The notes under the pieces are model-generated. The model searched no databases, was not told where the DNA came from, and was given only the letters and a program-made list of their open reading frames with translations. From an uncultured Actinomycetes bacterium (GTDB lineage: Bacteria; Actinomycetota; Actinomycetes; Nanopelagicales; Nanopelagicaceae): a DNA stretch of 35,757 nucleotides. Numbering within the stretch: position 1 is the first letter of the stretch; every line of letters begins with the position of its first letter. Both the position numbers and the translations under genes were made by a program. The stretch spans positions 1 to 35,757 of the forward strand of contig CAIUSQ010000045.1 of assembly GCA_903901905.1 (NCBI GenBank), in the 5' to 3' direction. This document shows, in pieces, positions 1 through 7,543 of this stretch.

Positions 1-60
1 ATTGCTGCTTTGTTCATGGTCTATTTCTTGTCTTCACCAATTAATACTTGGGTCGGATAA
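1..60 (+). CDS. C-terminal tail of an unidentified membrane protein (partial, cut by window start)
   Basis: Frame 1 is open from the window edge to a TAA at 58-60 and encodes about 19 residues. They begin with a hydrophobic run (IAALFMVYFLSS) and end in PINTWVG. This looks like the end of a last transmembrane helix plus a short tail, but the family cannot be told from so little. The orientation is convergent with ung, and the strong bidirectional terminator between the two supports a real gene end here. The frame could also be open by chance, since 19 codons without a stop is not strong evidence. Confidence 0.35.
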   Translation: MAALFMVYFLSSPINTWVG

Positions 61-119
61 TCAGTAGATAATTGGACGGAAGTTCAAAAAAATAGCACAA
101 AGTTAGTAGTAATGTAGAA

Positions 120-154
120 AAGTAAAGGCCTCCGGTTAACGGAGGCCTTTACTT
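120..154. terminator. Bidirectional intrinsic terminator between convergent genes
   Basis: Positions 120-134 and 140-154 form a perfect 15-bp inverted repeat around a 5-nt GTTAA loop. The GC-rich core (GGCCTCCG/CGGAGGCC) is flanked by A-rich sequence on the left arm and T-rich sequence on the right arm. A stem with an A tract on one side and a T tract on the other can stop transcription from both directions. It lies between the plus-strand ORF ending at 60 and the minus-strand ung gene ending at 178. This is the clearest terminator in the window. Confidence 0.88.
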
Positions 155-177
155 ATTACCGATATTCACAAAGACTG

Positions 178-822
178 TTACCAATTAATCGGTGTGATTC
201 CGTTTTTTTCTAAAATTCCATTTGCCTTTGAGAATGGTTTGGACCCAAAGAAACCGCGATATGCCGATAAAGGACTCGGATGGACTGAAGTAATTAGCCA
301 CTCTTCGCGAAAGAACCGAGAAACCTCTTGTGCATATTGGCCCCAACAAATCGCCACAACATCCCGCTCCCCTAGCACCTGTGCAACTCGATCGGTCACT
401 TTCTCCCACTCCAACTTGGAATGCGCGAGCGAACTTCCAACATATGTTGTCAAAATTCGGTTGAGCAGTAAAACTCCTTGTTGGGCCCAATCACTTAGAT
501 CGGATTGGCTGCGAAGAGGATCGCCGATGTCATCTTTAAGTTCGGTGAAAATATTTTTCAATGAAGCCGGAATTTTCGCCCCAGGTTTTATTGCCGAAAA
601 CGCTAACCCATGTGCAACTCCCGCAGTTGGATATGGATCCTGTCCAAATATGACAACTCTTATTGATAAGACAGGAGTAGTTAACGCTCTAAAAACATTG
701 TCAAAGTCTGGAACCACGTTCTTCTTATCTAATGAATGCTCTATGGAATCAATGTGAGGTTGTAGATCTGCTAGAGCGCTCTGCCAATCAGGATGCAACT
801 GTTTATAGAGTTGCCCGGGCAA
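178..822 (-). CDS. ung: Uracil-DNA glycosylase (family 1)
   Basis: Removes uracil from DNA to start base-excision repair; a cytoplasmic monomer. The 214-residue length is normal for family 1 UDG. Visible motifs are the water-activating loop GQDPYPT (residues 60-66, catalytic Asp62), the uracil-binding GVLLLN segment (116-121, Asn121) and the DNA-intercalation loop HPSPLSAYRGFFG (181-193) with the catalytic His181. The chosen start is a TTG at 822 that lies 20 nt inside the upstream ABC ATPase gene. It keeps the N-terminal segment (LYKQLHPDWQSAL) that actinobacterial homologues have. A TTG at 798 is the alternative. It is the last gene of this minus-strand stretch and ends just before the terminator at 120-154. 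Confidence 0.96.
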   Translation of the reverse strand: MPGQLYKQLHPDWQSALADLQPHIDSIEHSLDKKNVVPDFDNVFRALTTPVLSIRVVIFGQDPYPTAGVAHGLAFSAIKPGAKIPASLKNIFTELKDDIGDPLRSQSDLSDWAQQGVLLLNRILTTYVGSSLAHSKLEWEKVTDRVAQVLGERDVVAICWGQYAQEVSRFFREEWLITSVHPSPLSAYRGFFGSKPFSKANGILEKNGITPINW

Positions 823-1594
823 AATAGCGTCCTGACTCGCAGGTAACAGTTATTGGCGTTTCGAATATTGCTGAAACATGGTCAGTGGTAATCACTTGAT
901 CGATAGGTCCAGAGACTGCAATCGATCCGTTCTTCAAAATCAACGCGTGCGTTGTCCCTACTGGTATCTCTTCAATATGGTGTGTAACCAGGACTGTTGC
1001 TGGAGCCAACGGATCTGATGAAAAGCTGGTCAGGCGTGAGAGAAGATCCTCTCGCCCGCCAACATCTAATCCGGCCGCTGGTTCATCTAACAACAAAAGT
1101 TCGGGATCGGTCATTAGGGCACGAGCAATCTGCACTCGCTTCTTCTCTCCCTCACTTAACGTTCCGTACTCTCTTGCTCCCAATTCGCGAACACCAAAAG
1201 TTGTGAGCAGCGCTATTGCACGAGATTCATCCCAAAGGTCATAACCTTCATTCCACCTACCATAGATTGCATACGCAGCCGTCAGAACCACATCTCTTAC
1301 GATCTCTTCAGCAGGAATCTCTTCGGCAATGCTAGAGCTGCAGATTCCAATACGTGTGCGCAATTCGAATAGATCGATACGGCCAAATTCACGATCTAAA
1401 ACACTAACTTGACCCTTTGTTGGAAATATTTTTGTTGCAAGCATCTGGAGCAAAGTTGATTTTCCTGCGCCATTTGGTCCAAGAATGACCCAACGTTCAC
1501 CGTGTGAAATAGCAAGGTTTAAAGGTCCAAGAATTGTGCGATCGCCTCTGACAACAGTGACATCACGAAGTGCAAGCACATTCTGGCTACTCAT
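803..1594 (-). CDS. ABC transporter-type ATP-binding protein, no membrane partner nearby
   Basis: This is a single ABC ATPase domain of 263 residues. It shows Walker A GPNGAGKST (39-47), the signature LSEGEKK (146-152), Walker B LLLLDEP (166-172) and the H-loop histidine in THHIEE (about 205). It resembles the stand-alone YlmA/ModF-like ATPases found next to serB or ung in actinobacteria, but the substrate is unknown. The open frame extends to a TTG at 1624. I prefer the ATG at 1594 because the ABC fold begins about eight residues later (LALRDVTV) and the extension has no homologous look. No clear ribosome site precedes either start. No permease gene lies in the window, so it may act with a distant partner or outside transport. 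It is divergent from the serB pair and overlaps ung by 20 nt. Confidence 0.88.
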   Translation of the reverse strand: MSSQNVLALRDVTVVRGDRTILGPLNLAISHGERWVILGPNGAGKSTLLQMLATKIFPTKGQVSVLDREFGRIDLFELRTRIGICSSSIAEEIPAEEIVRDVVLTAAYAIYGRWNEGYDLWDESRAIALLTTFGVRELGAREYGTLSEGEKKRVQIARALMTDPELLLLDEPAAGLDVGGREDLLSRLTSFSSDPLAPATVLVTHHIEEIPVGTTHALILKNGSIAVSGPIDQVITTDHVSAIFETPITVTCESGRYFARATL

Positions 1595-1681
1595 AGATGC
1601 AAAACATAGTGCTTTTAGCGCCAAAGTGAGTGCAAAACCATGCGTGGGAGGATGCTCTTTAGAGTTAAACTTAGGATTCTT

Positions 1682-2203
1682 ATGAGTGACTTGTCAGAAA
1701 AGAGCCCAGTCTTCACGGGACTAATTTTACTCACTGGGCAGGATGCTCCTGGCGCCGCTCGTGGACTCTTTAGTTCACTCTCAGAGTTTGCAATCCAGAT
1801 CATTGATGTCGAACAGATAGTGATAAACCACAGACTAATACTCACACTACTGATTACTTTAAATCCCTCTCATCAACGCGCGATCGAGACCGATTTAAAC
1901 CTGTTTGCCGATAGTTCTGGTTTTGATATTGCGACAATTTTCTCTGATCAAAGCAGCCTTCCTGCTCTCAAGCAGTGCATTGGTATAGAAGTTGTTGCGG
2001 AAAAGATACAACCAATTCACCTTCTGACAGTCGCTCAAGGAATTGAAGATTTGAAGGCCAACATAGAAGGCATTACTAGGGTAAACCAAGAAAGAATGGG
2101 TCTCTTATTTAGAATTTCGGGTACAGATTTGCAAGCCGCCGTTAAAGTGATGAGTGAACTTAAGTTTGAAAATACCCCAGATATAAGGGTCTTTACCCTG
2201 TGA
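1682..2203 (+). CDS. ACT-domain regulatory half of a split phosphoserine phosphatase (SerB N-terminal part)
   Basis: This 173-residue protein matches the N-terminal part of the fused actinobacterial SerB (Mycobacterium SerB2 type). The first ACT domain is at about residues 9-80 (TGQDAPGAARGLFSSL, then DVEQIVINHRLILTLLI) and a second at about 95-170. In SerB these domains bind amino acids and control the phosphatase. The ATG at 1682 has an AGGA five bases upstream; an in-frame ATG at 1640 would add 14 basic residues with no family counterpart. The ORF ends in TGA at 2201-2203, exactly where fused homologues enter the short linker to the phosphatase domain. The phosphatase follows in another frame 19 nt later. 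It could be a free-standing ACT subunit or the front part of one frameshifted gene. Confidence 0.82.
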   Translation: MSDLSEKSPVFTGLILLTGQDAPGAARGLFSSLSEFAIQIIDVEQIVINHRLILTLLITLNPSHQRAIETDLNLFADSSGFDIATIFSDQSSLPALKQCIGIEVVAEKIQPIHLLTVAQGIEDLKANIEGITRVNQERMGLLFRISGTDLQAAVKVMSELKFENTPDIRVFTL

Positions 2204-2222
2204 TCGATCGCGAATAAATGCA

Positions 2223-2861
2223 ATGACTAAACCCAAAATGTTAGTTCAATTTGATGTTGATTCAACTTTCATACAACAAGAAGCCATCGAACTTCTGGCT
2301 GCTAAGGCTGGAGTGCTCAAAGAGGTCGCTCACATAACCGATTCAGCAATGCGTGGAGAAATTGATTTTGCTCAGAGTCTGATTGCTCGTGTTCAGCTGC
2401 TAAAGGGTTTGTCCTATGAAGAGTTGGAGAAAGTGCAACAAGAGATACGCCTAACCGATGGCGCCGAAGAATTAGTGAAGCAACTCCACGCACTTGGTCA
2501 TAGCGTCTCACTTGTTTCTGGAGGATTTGTGCAAGTAATAGCGCCAACTATAGAGAGATTATCAATAAGGTATTTCCGGGCCAATGTCTTGGAAATCCAG
2601 AGTGGTCATCTCACCGGGCGTATTGAAGGTCAAATCATTGATAGAGCAGCTAAAGCGGTCGCTTTATTGGAATTTGCTACATTGTCCGGCGTAGAAATCA
2701 CAAATACTGTTGCTATTGGCGATGGCGCAAATGATTTGGACATGATGGCTGTTGCAGGATTAAGTATTGCCTTTAATGCAAAGCCTATTGTTGTTGCCGC
2801 CGCTGATCTATCGATCAACGAACCATCTCTTCGAGGCGTTAGTGTATTAATTGGTCTTTAA
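2223..2861 (+). CDS. serB: Phosphoserine phosphatase, catalytic half (HAD superfamily)
   Basis: Dephosphorylates phosphoserine, the last step of serine synthesis. The 212 residues are a complete HAD phosphatase: motif I FDVDST (nucleophile Asp11, acid/base Asp13), the AMRGEIDFAQSL cap segment, motif II in SLVSGGF, the motif III lysine near DRAAKAVAL, and motif IV GDGANDLDM. It lacks the ACT domains that precede this module in actinobacterial SerB; they are encoded by the ORF ending at 2203. The ATG at 2223 has no good ribosome site. The same frame is open back to 2187, giving a linker of about 11 residues similar in length to that of fused SerB, so a +1 frameshift near 2190-2201 would restore one protein. 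It ends only 3 nt from the convergent end of hisG, with no terminator between them. Confidence 0.9.
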   Translation: MTKPKMLVQFDVDSTFIQQEAIELLAAKAGVLKEVAHITDSAMRGEIDFAQSLIARVQLLKGLSYEELEKVQQEIRLTDGAEELVKQLHALGHSVSLVSGGFVQVIAPTIERLSIRYFRANVLEIQSGHLTGRIEGQIIDRAAKAVALLEFATLSGVEITNTVAIGDGANDLDMMAVAGLSIAFNAKPIVVAAADLSINEPSLRGVSVLIGL

Positions 2862-2864
2862 AAA

Positions 2865-3710
2865 CTATAAACGACAAGCATGAATGTCAGTTACCAAGAT
2901 CCCTCTAGCACCGATCGCCCATAACTGATCCATGACATTATTTGTCTCTTCACGTAAAACCATCGCTCTTACCGCTACCCATTCTGGCTTTTGCAGCGGG
3001 GATATCGTCGGAGACTCTAAACCTGGAGTAATAGCGCATGCCTGTTCTAAAAACATCTTCTGAACATCATAGTCAAGCAAAACGTAGCGCCTTGCAGTAA
3101 CAACACCCTGAACTCTTCTAATCAAAACTTCGAGCTTTGGTTTGATCTCGGTTCCAGAACGGGCGATCACGACTGCTTCACTGTGCAGAATTGGTTCTCC
3201 GAAAATCTTTAAACCAGCTTGGCGCAATGTGTTTCCGGTGCTAACAACATCGGCTACTAGATCTGCTACGCCTAGGCGCACACTACTTTCAACGGCGCCA
3301 TCAAGTCGTACTATTTCAGCGTTGATCTTCAAGTCAGCCAAGTGCTGTTGAACCAAGCCCGGGTATGCCGTTGCAACACGTTTGCCGGAGATATCGCTTA
3401 TTGAAAAGTTTTTTTCTATAGGCCCTGCAAAGCGAAAAGTGGATTTACCAAAATCTAAAGGAAGAATCTCAGTAGCCTGCGCGCCAGAATCAATCATCAG
3501 ATCCCGACCTGTAATTCCTGCTTCAAGTTCTCCAGAACCGACATATACCGCAATATCGCGAGGGCGAAGATAGTAGAACTCAACCCCATTATCGGGATCA
3601 GAAATAATGAGATCGCGGCTATCGGTACGTTGGCGATATCCCGCTTCTTTCAAGGTCTCAATGGCTACTTCTGCTAACGATCCTTTATTTGGTACAGCTA
3701 CTCTTAGCAT
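2865..3710 (-). CDS. hisG: ATP phosphoribosyltransferase, long form
   Basis: Catalyses the first step of histidine synthesis, condensing ATP and PRPP. At 281 residues it is the long HisG type. Residues about 1-205 form the two catalytic lobes (start MLRVAVPNKGSL, PRPP-site region GVADLVADVVSTGNTL), followed by a C-terminal regulatory domain that binds histidine (from about PKLEVLIRRVQGV), so no HisZ partner is needed. Two in-frame ATGs exist, at 3716 and 3710. The AGGAG directly abuts the first and stands six bases before the second, so the second fits ribosome spacing. hisE ends nine bases upstream, making hisE-hisG a translationally close pair, as in other actinobacteria. No other his gene is present here. 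Confidence 0.96.
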   Translation of the reverse strand: MLRVAVPNKGSLAEVAIETLKEAGYRQRTDSRDLIISDPDNGVEFYYLRPRDIAVYVGSGELEAGITGRDLMIDSGAQATEILPLDFGKSTFRFAGPIEKNFSISDISGKRVATAYPGLVQQHLADLKINAEIVRLDGAVESSVRLGVADLVADVVSTGNTLRQAGLKIFGEPILHSEAVVIARSGTEIKPKLEVLIRRVQGVVTARRYVLLDYDVQKMFLEQACAITPGLESPTISPLQKPEWVAVRAMVLREETNNVMDQLWAIGARGILVTDIHACRL

Positions 3711-3719
3711 TGTCATCTC

Positions 3720-3983
3720 CTAAAGGAATTTGTAGACGTCATTAATGGAAAGACCCCTGGCTAGCATTAATACCTGAAGTTGATAGAGCAACTGACTAAT
3801 CTCTTCGGCTAATTCATCATCTGTTTCATGTTCTGCTGCAAGCCACACTTCACCAGCTTCTTCTAAAACTTTCTTCCCGATTTCGTGAACACCAGAATTT
3901 ACGGCGAGTACTGTGCCTGAATTAGGAGCATTCTCTGCGACTTTTTCGGATAGCTCTTTCCACAAGGTTTCAAAGCTTTTCAT
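3720..3983 (-). CDS. hisE: Phosphoribosyl-ATP pyrophosphatase
   Basis: Hydrolyses phosphoribosyl-ATP to phosphoribosyl-AMP, the second step of histidine synthesis. The 87-residue protein is an all-alpha MazG-like domain with the metal-binding [13 protein letters not shown] stretch (residues 41-53; Glu41, Glu42, Glu45) and the helix [14 protein letters not shown] (60-73). The EISQ form matches actinobacterial HisE rather than the EAAD form of many other bacteria. The start is an ATG with no strong ribosome site. It is followed by hisG after nine bases and preceded by rpe after 45 bases. Confidence 0.95.
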   Translation of the reverse strand: MKSFETLWKELSEKVAENAPNSGTVLAVNSGVHEIGKKVLEEAGEVWLAAEHETDDELAEEISQLLYQLQVLMLARGLSINDVYKFL

Positions 3984-4028
3984 GGCTAAAGTTTACTGGA
4001 GATGCAAGCGTGGGCGTTGCCCTTTAAA

Positions 4029-4697
4029 TCAGGAACCCAGGTATTCGTGAGCGTGTTTTCGCAACTTCTCGACCATAGCTGCAGGGTCTGGATCATTGAA
4101 CACAGCACTTCCAACAACAAATGTATCTGCGCCCGCTTCTAATGCAAACTCGATAGTTGACATTGAAACTCCGCCGTCCACCTGTAGCCATATAGGGCGA
4201 TCTCCAATGATCTGCCTTGTGCGTTTTACTTTGGACATCATATTTTCCATAAACTTCTGTCCTCCAAAACCAGGCTCTACTGTCATAATTAAAAACATAT
4301 CTAATTGGTCAACGAACTCCTCGTAAGCATCAATCTCCGTTCCTGGTTTAATGCCTAAGCTAGCTCTGGAACCGGCTGCTCGTATGTTTTTCAATGTCTG
4401 ACCAATATTTCGGGTAGCCTCAGCGTGAATAGTGACAGATGCGCATCCAATTTCTGCGTACTGCACGGCAATTTCATCTACATCAGCGACCATAAGATGC
4501 GCGTCGACTGCAAGAGTTGACTCTTTTATTATATTTGATGCCGCTTCAAAATCAAATGTGAAGTTTGGCACAAAAACATTATCCATAACATCAAGGTGGA
4601 GAAGATCGGCCACTTCACTGATCTTCTTAATTTCAGAGTTTAATTGTGAAAAATCGGCGTTAAGGATGCTCGGAGTGATTCTCACGTCAGAAACCAT
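4029..4697 (-). CDS. rpe: Ribulose-phosphate 3-epimerase
   Basis: Interconverts ribulose 5-phosphate and xylulose 5-phosphate in the pentose phosphate pathway. The 222 residues form a full TIM barrel with family motifs in order: ITPSILNADF (7-16), LHLDVMDNVFVPN (metal-binding His/Asp), DAHLMV, VEPGFGGQKF, and QVDGGVS with a phosphate-binding GSAVF near the end. The ATG at 4697 is preceded by AAGG about eight bases upstream and lies nine bases after the rsmB stop. The rsmB-rpe neighbourhood is shared with Mycobacterium and Streptomyces. Confidence 0.97.
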   Translation of the reverse strand: MVSDVRITPSILNADFSQLNSEIKKISEVADLLHLDVMDNVFVPNFTFDFEAASNIIKESTLAVDAHLMVADVDEIAVQYAEIGCASVTIHAEATRNIGQTLKNIRAAGSRASLGIKPGTEIDAYEEFVDQLDMFLIMTVEPGFGGQKFMENMMSKVKRTRQIIGDRPIWLQVDGGVSMSTIEFALEAGADTFVVGSAVFNDPDPAAMVEKLRKHAHEYLGS

Positions 4698-4706
4698 GCG
4701 TCTACC

Positions 4707-6071
4707 TTAACCTGATCGAGGACGAAACAACGCTAAATACATTGCGTCAGTTCCATGTTTATGCGTCCATAAGGAAAGCGCACCAGCACGATCGGCGCCC
4801 AATAAATTATCCGGCAAAAATGGGACTACGGAAATTTGTTCCAGGTGGGGAAATGTGCGCAACAGATCGGCCACTTGAACAGTCGTTTCGGCTAAATGAG
4901 GCGAGCAGGTTGCATAACCAAGAACTCCACTTTGTGTTAATGCTGAAACTCCGGATGCAATGAGTTCGCGTTGCAGCTGAGTTAACGCCCGTAGATCTTT
5001 TAGGTCGCGACGCCATCGCACTTCAGGTCGTCGGCGCAACGCACCCAAACCGGTGCAAGGTGCATCAATTAAAATTGCATCATATTTTTGATCCATTGAA
5101 CCTAATTCGCGCCCATCTCCAACTAGAACCTGATCTCCGTGAACAACCTGACGAACTAAATCAGCGCGGCTGTTTGAAATTTCATTTGCAGTAAAAGAGA
5201 TGGAGCGACCTCTTGCAATGCTAGAGAGCAATGCCGCTTTACCTCCTGGACCTGCACACATATCCAACCAATTCTGACCTTTTGCCGCCTTACTGAAAAC
5301 CTCTGCAACAAGTTGGGATCCCTCATCCTGTACACCAGCTCTCCGAGATTTGATTAAATCCAATGTGCCCGGATTGCCTTTCCAGTGCGCCCCGTAAGGT
5401 GAAAATTCTGTAGGTAATCCCCCAATATCTATCAAATCTTTAACGGATGAAAATCCGGGCCAAGAAACTAAAGTCGGCGTAGCAGGTTCATTATTTATTT
5501 TTAACGCTTGTTCAACTTCGCTCCAATCCTTCAATAAATCAAAATATGAGGAGATGATCCACTCTGGATGCGAATAACGGATCGAATATTGCTCAATAGG
5601 ATCTTCAATTAAATCTAACGGTACAAACCACTCTTCTTTAGCGATACGTGCAACGCTTCGCAACGTTGCATTCACGAAACTAGCTTTCGACTCCCCCAGG
5701 CGTTTTCGTGCAATCTCCACCGTGGCCGAAACGGCGGCATGATCGGGGATGCGCATTTCATGAATTTGATGAATACCAAAGCGTAAAACATCAACAATTC
5801 CTGGGTCTATCTCAGAAAACGCACGATCGCTAATCTGTCCAATTATCCAGTCGTGTTTTCCTTGCATTCGTATAGTGCCATAAACAAGCTCTGTGACCAG
5901 AGACCTGTCTCTTTCATCCAGTGAACTTGCACCAAGGGCCTGCGGCAAAAGTAAGTTTGAATAGCCAATATTGCGATTGACTTCAGTTATTAGATCAAAA
6001 GCTAACAATCTTGCAGCATCGGGCTTTGGGGATCTAAAAACTTTCCTACCCGGCTCAACCAAAGCAGGCAC
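4707..6071 (-). CDS. rsmB: 16S rRNA (cytosine-967-C5)-methyltransferase
   Basis: Transfers a methyl group from SAM to C967 of 16S rRNA. The 454-residue protein has an N-terminal NusB-like RNA-binding domain (about 18-145, with DRSLVTELVYGTIR and ASFVNATLR) and a C-terminal Rossmann methyltransferase. The SAM loop is CAGPGGKA (272-279). DAPCTG (336-341) carries the helper Cys339, and YATCSPH carries the nucleophile Cys389. The GTG start at 6071 lies 17 bases inside the 3' end of fmt, implying translational coupling. No strong ribosome site is visible. The order fmt-rsmB is conserved in many bacteria. Confidence 0.96.
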   Translation of the reverse strand: MPALVEPGRKVFRSPKPDAARLLAFDLITEVNRNIGYSNLLLPQALGASSLDERDRSLVTELVYGTIRMQGKHDWIIGQISDRAFSEIDPGIVDVLRFGIHQIHEMRIPDHAAVSATVEIARKRLGESKASFVNATLRSVARIAKEEWFVPLDLIEDPIEQYSIRYSHPEWIISSYFDLLKDWSEVEQALKINNEPATPTLVSWPGFSSVKDLIDIGGLPTEFSPYGAHWKGNPGTLDLIKSRRAGVQDEGSQLVAEVFSKAAKGQNWLDMCAGPGGKAALLSSIARGRSISFTANEISNSRADLVRQVVHGDQVLVGDGRELGSMDQKYDAILIDAPCTGLGALRRRPEVRWRRDLKDLRALTQLQRELIASGVSALTQSGVLGYATCSPHLAETTVQVADLLRTFPHLEQISVVPFLPDNLLGADRAGALSLWTHKHGTDAMYLALFRPRSG

Positions 6072-6963
6072 CTATTTCTAACCGTGCGCCACGGCTCCAA
6101 TCGATAGCACTCATCTCTCGCTTTCCAGATGGCGTCACTTTTAAGAGTTCCAAACTCGTTGAACTCCCGCAGGAAACGATAACTTTTTGGTCAACAACAA
6201 AAATATCACCTGGATTGCCTTGCAGAAAATCAGTCTCTTTGGCATCAGATACTTTGAAAGGTTCTTGATTAAAAACCGTCCATGCACCTGGTTCGTATGT
6301 GAAAGCTTTTATCCTTCGCAAGAGAGTATGGGCTGGTTGATTAAAATCAATTCTTGCTTCAGTTTTTGAGATCTTAGCGGCATAAGTTGTAGGACCGCTC
6401 TGCGGGAGTGGCTCAACGCCTAATTCGATCTTGCTTATTGCTTCTTTGATAACACCCACTCCAAGCTCGGATAACTCCTTTAAGAGTTCAAAGCTCCTCC
6501 ACGTGGGATCAATGGCAAGCGTGCCTTGTGAGTAGATTGGTCCCGTATCTAAACCTTTATCAAGTTTGAAGACTGTAACGCCGCTTTCTAACTCTCCATT
6601 TTCCAACGAGCGTTGAGCCGGTGCGGCACCGCGATATGCAGGCAATAATGAGAAGTGGAGATTTAAGAATCCATGTAATGGAAGGTTAAGCAAGTTGTCA
6701 GGCAGAATGACGCCATAACCGATCGTAATGATTAGGTCAAAATTTGCAGCAACGGGTAGTAATTCCAATGACGATTCAGGTTTGATTATCTCAATGTTTT
6801 TCGCGTGCGCCCACACGGAGACCGGGCTTTCGGTAGTTTTCTGACCCCTCCCTGACGGCCTGTCAGGTTGTGTAATGATCAGATCTAATTGATGTTCAGA
6901 TGCAAGCAGCCAATCCAATGTCGGTATAGCAACATCTGGGGTCGCAGCAACAGCAATACGCAC
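6055..6963 (-). CDS. fmt: Methionyl-tRNA formyltransferase
   Basis: Formylates initiator Met-tRNA using 10-formyl-tetrahydrofolate. The 302 residues include TQPDRPSGRG (31-40), the catalytic site NLHFSLLPAYRGAAP (101-115; Asn101 and His103) with the partner Asp139 in LDTGPI, and a C-terminal OB-like tRNA-binding domain from about residue 205. The GTG start shares its first base with the last base of the def stop codon (TAGTG), so the two are coupled. def and fmt act at the two ends of N-formyl processing of new proteins. Confidence 0.97.
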   Translation of the reverse strand: MRIAVAATPDVAIPTLDWLLASEHQLDLIITQPDRPSGRGQKTTESPVSVWAHAKNIEIIKPESSLELLPVAANFDLIITIGYGVILPDNLLNLPLHGFLNLHFSLLPAYRGAAPAQRSLENGELESGVTVFKLDKGLDTGPIYSQGTLAIDPTWRSFELLKELSELGVGVIKEAISKIELGVEPLPQSGPTTYAAKISKTEARIDFNQPAHTLLRRIKAFTYEPGAWTVFNQEPFKVSDAKETDFLQGNPGDIFVVDQKVIVSCGSSTSLELLKVTPSGKREMSAIDWSRGARLEIGACFG

Positions 6964-7523
6964 TAAGTATTCCGTCCGAACATCGAGTGAGGGGATTCTT
7001 TAATCGAAACATTAATGCCCGCTTGGGAAACCTGTGAAAACCAATCTGACTCGCGGATTTCCTTCATTGCTAACTTTCGATTAGTTTTTGAAAGCTTGTC
7101 GATAAAGAGCACTCCGTTTAGATGATCGTTCTCATGTTGGAGCGCGCGCGCAAGGAACTCCGATCCCTCGATCGTTACAGGATCACCATGCATATTGAAG
7201 CCTTTCGCCACAACGTGCATGGATCTAGGTGTGTCATAGCGAATCTCTGGAAAAGACAAGCAGCCCTCTTCTCCATCCTGTATTTCATCACTGAGATCAA
7301 GTGTTGGATTAACAAGGTGACCCAATGCTTCATCAACATCCCATACAAAGACTCTAAGTGGAACACCGATCTGCGGAGCTGCCAAGCCGGCACCAGGTGC
7401 CTCGAGCATTGTTTGCGTTAAATCGGCTACAAGAACGCGCAATTCTTTATCAAAAGTGGTGACATCTGACGCAGGTGTTGTAAGCACCGGATCACCAAAT
7501 AACCGGATCGGTTGAATTGACAT
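6963..7523 (-). CDS. def: Peptide deformylase
   Basis: Removes the formyl group from the N-terminus of nascent proteins; a metalloenzyme. All three family motifs are present: GAGLAAPQIG (44-53), EEGCLS (85-90, metal ligand Cys88) and QHENDH (129-134, metal ligands His130 and His134, catalytic Glu131). The open frame reaches a TTG at 7529, but the ATG at 7523 gives MSIQPIRLFGDPVL, the usual beginning for actinobacterial deformylases, and is preferred. The 186-residue length is normal. It follows priA after 20 bases and overlaps the fmt start by one base. Confidence 0.97.
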   Translation of the reverse strand: MSIQPIRLFGDPVLTTPASDVTTFDKELRVLVADLTQTMLEAPGAGLAAPQIGVPLRVFVWDVDEALGHLVNPTLDLSDEIQDGEEGCLSFPEIRYDTPRSMHVVAKGFNMHGDPVTIEGSEFLARALQHENDHLNGVLFIDKLSKTNRKLAMKEIRESDWFSQVSQAGINVSIKESPHSMFGRNT

Positions 7524-7543
7524 GACCAAATACTACCAACGCT

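Noticed and set aside
194..757. A 187-codon plus-strand open frame opposite ung
   Set aside because: It mirrors the ung reading frame, shows no family likeness and lies wholly antisense to a gene with all catalytic motifs.
2185..2225. RF2-like programmed +1 frameshift site at the serB junction (AAGGG upstream of CTG TGA)
   Set aside because: The spacing from AAGGG to the stop is much longer than in prfB, and the CTG codon re-pairs poorly after a +1 slip. A frameshift cannot be excluded but the sequence does not support a programmed one.
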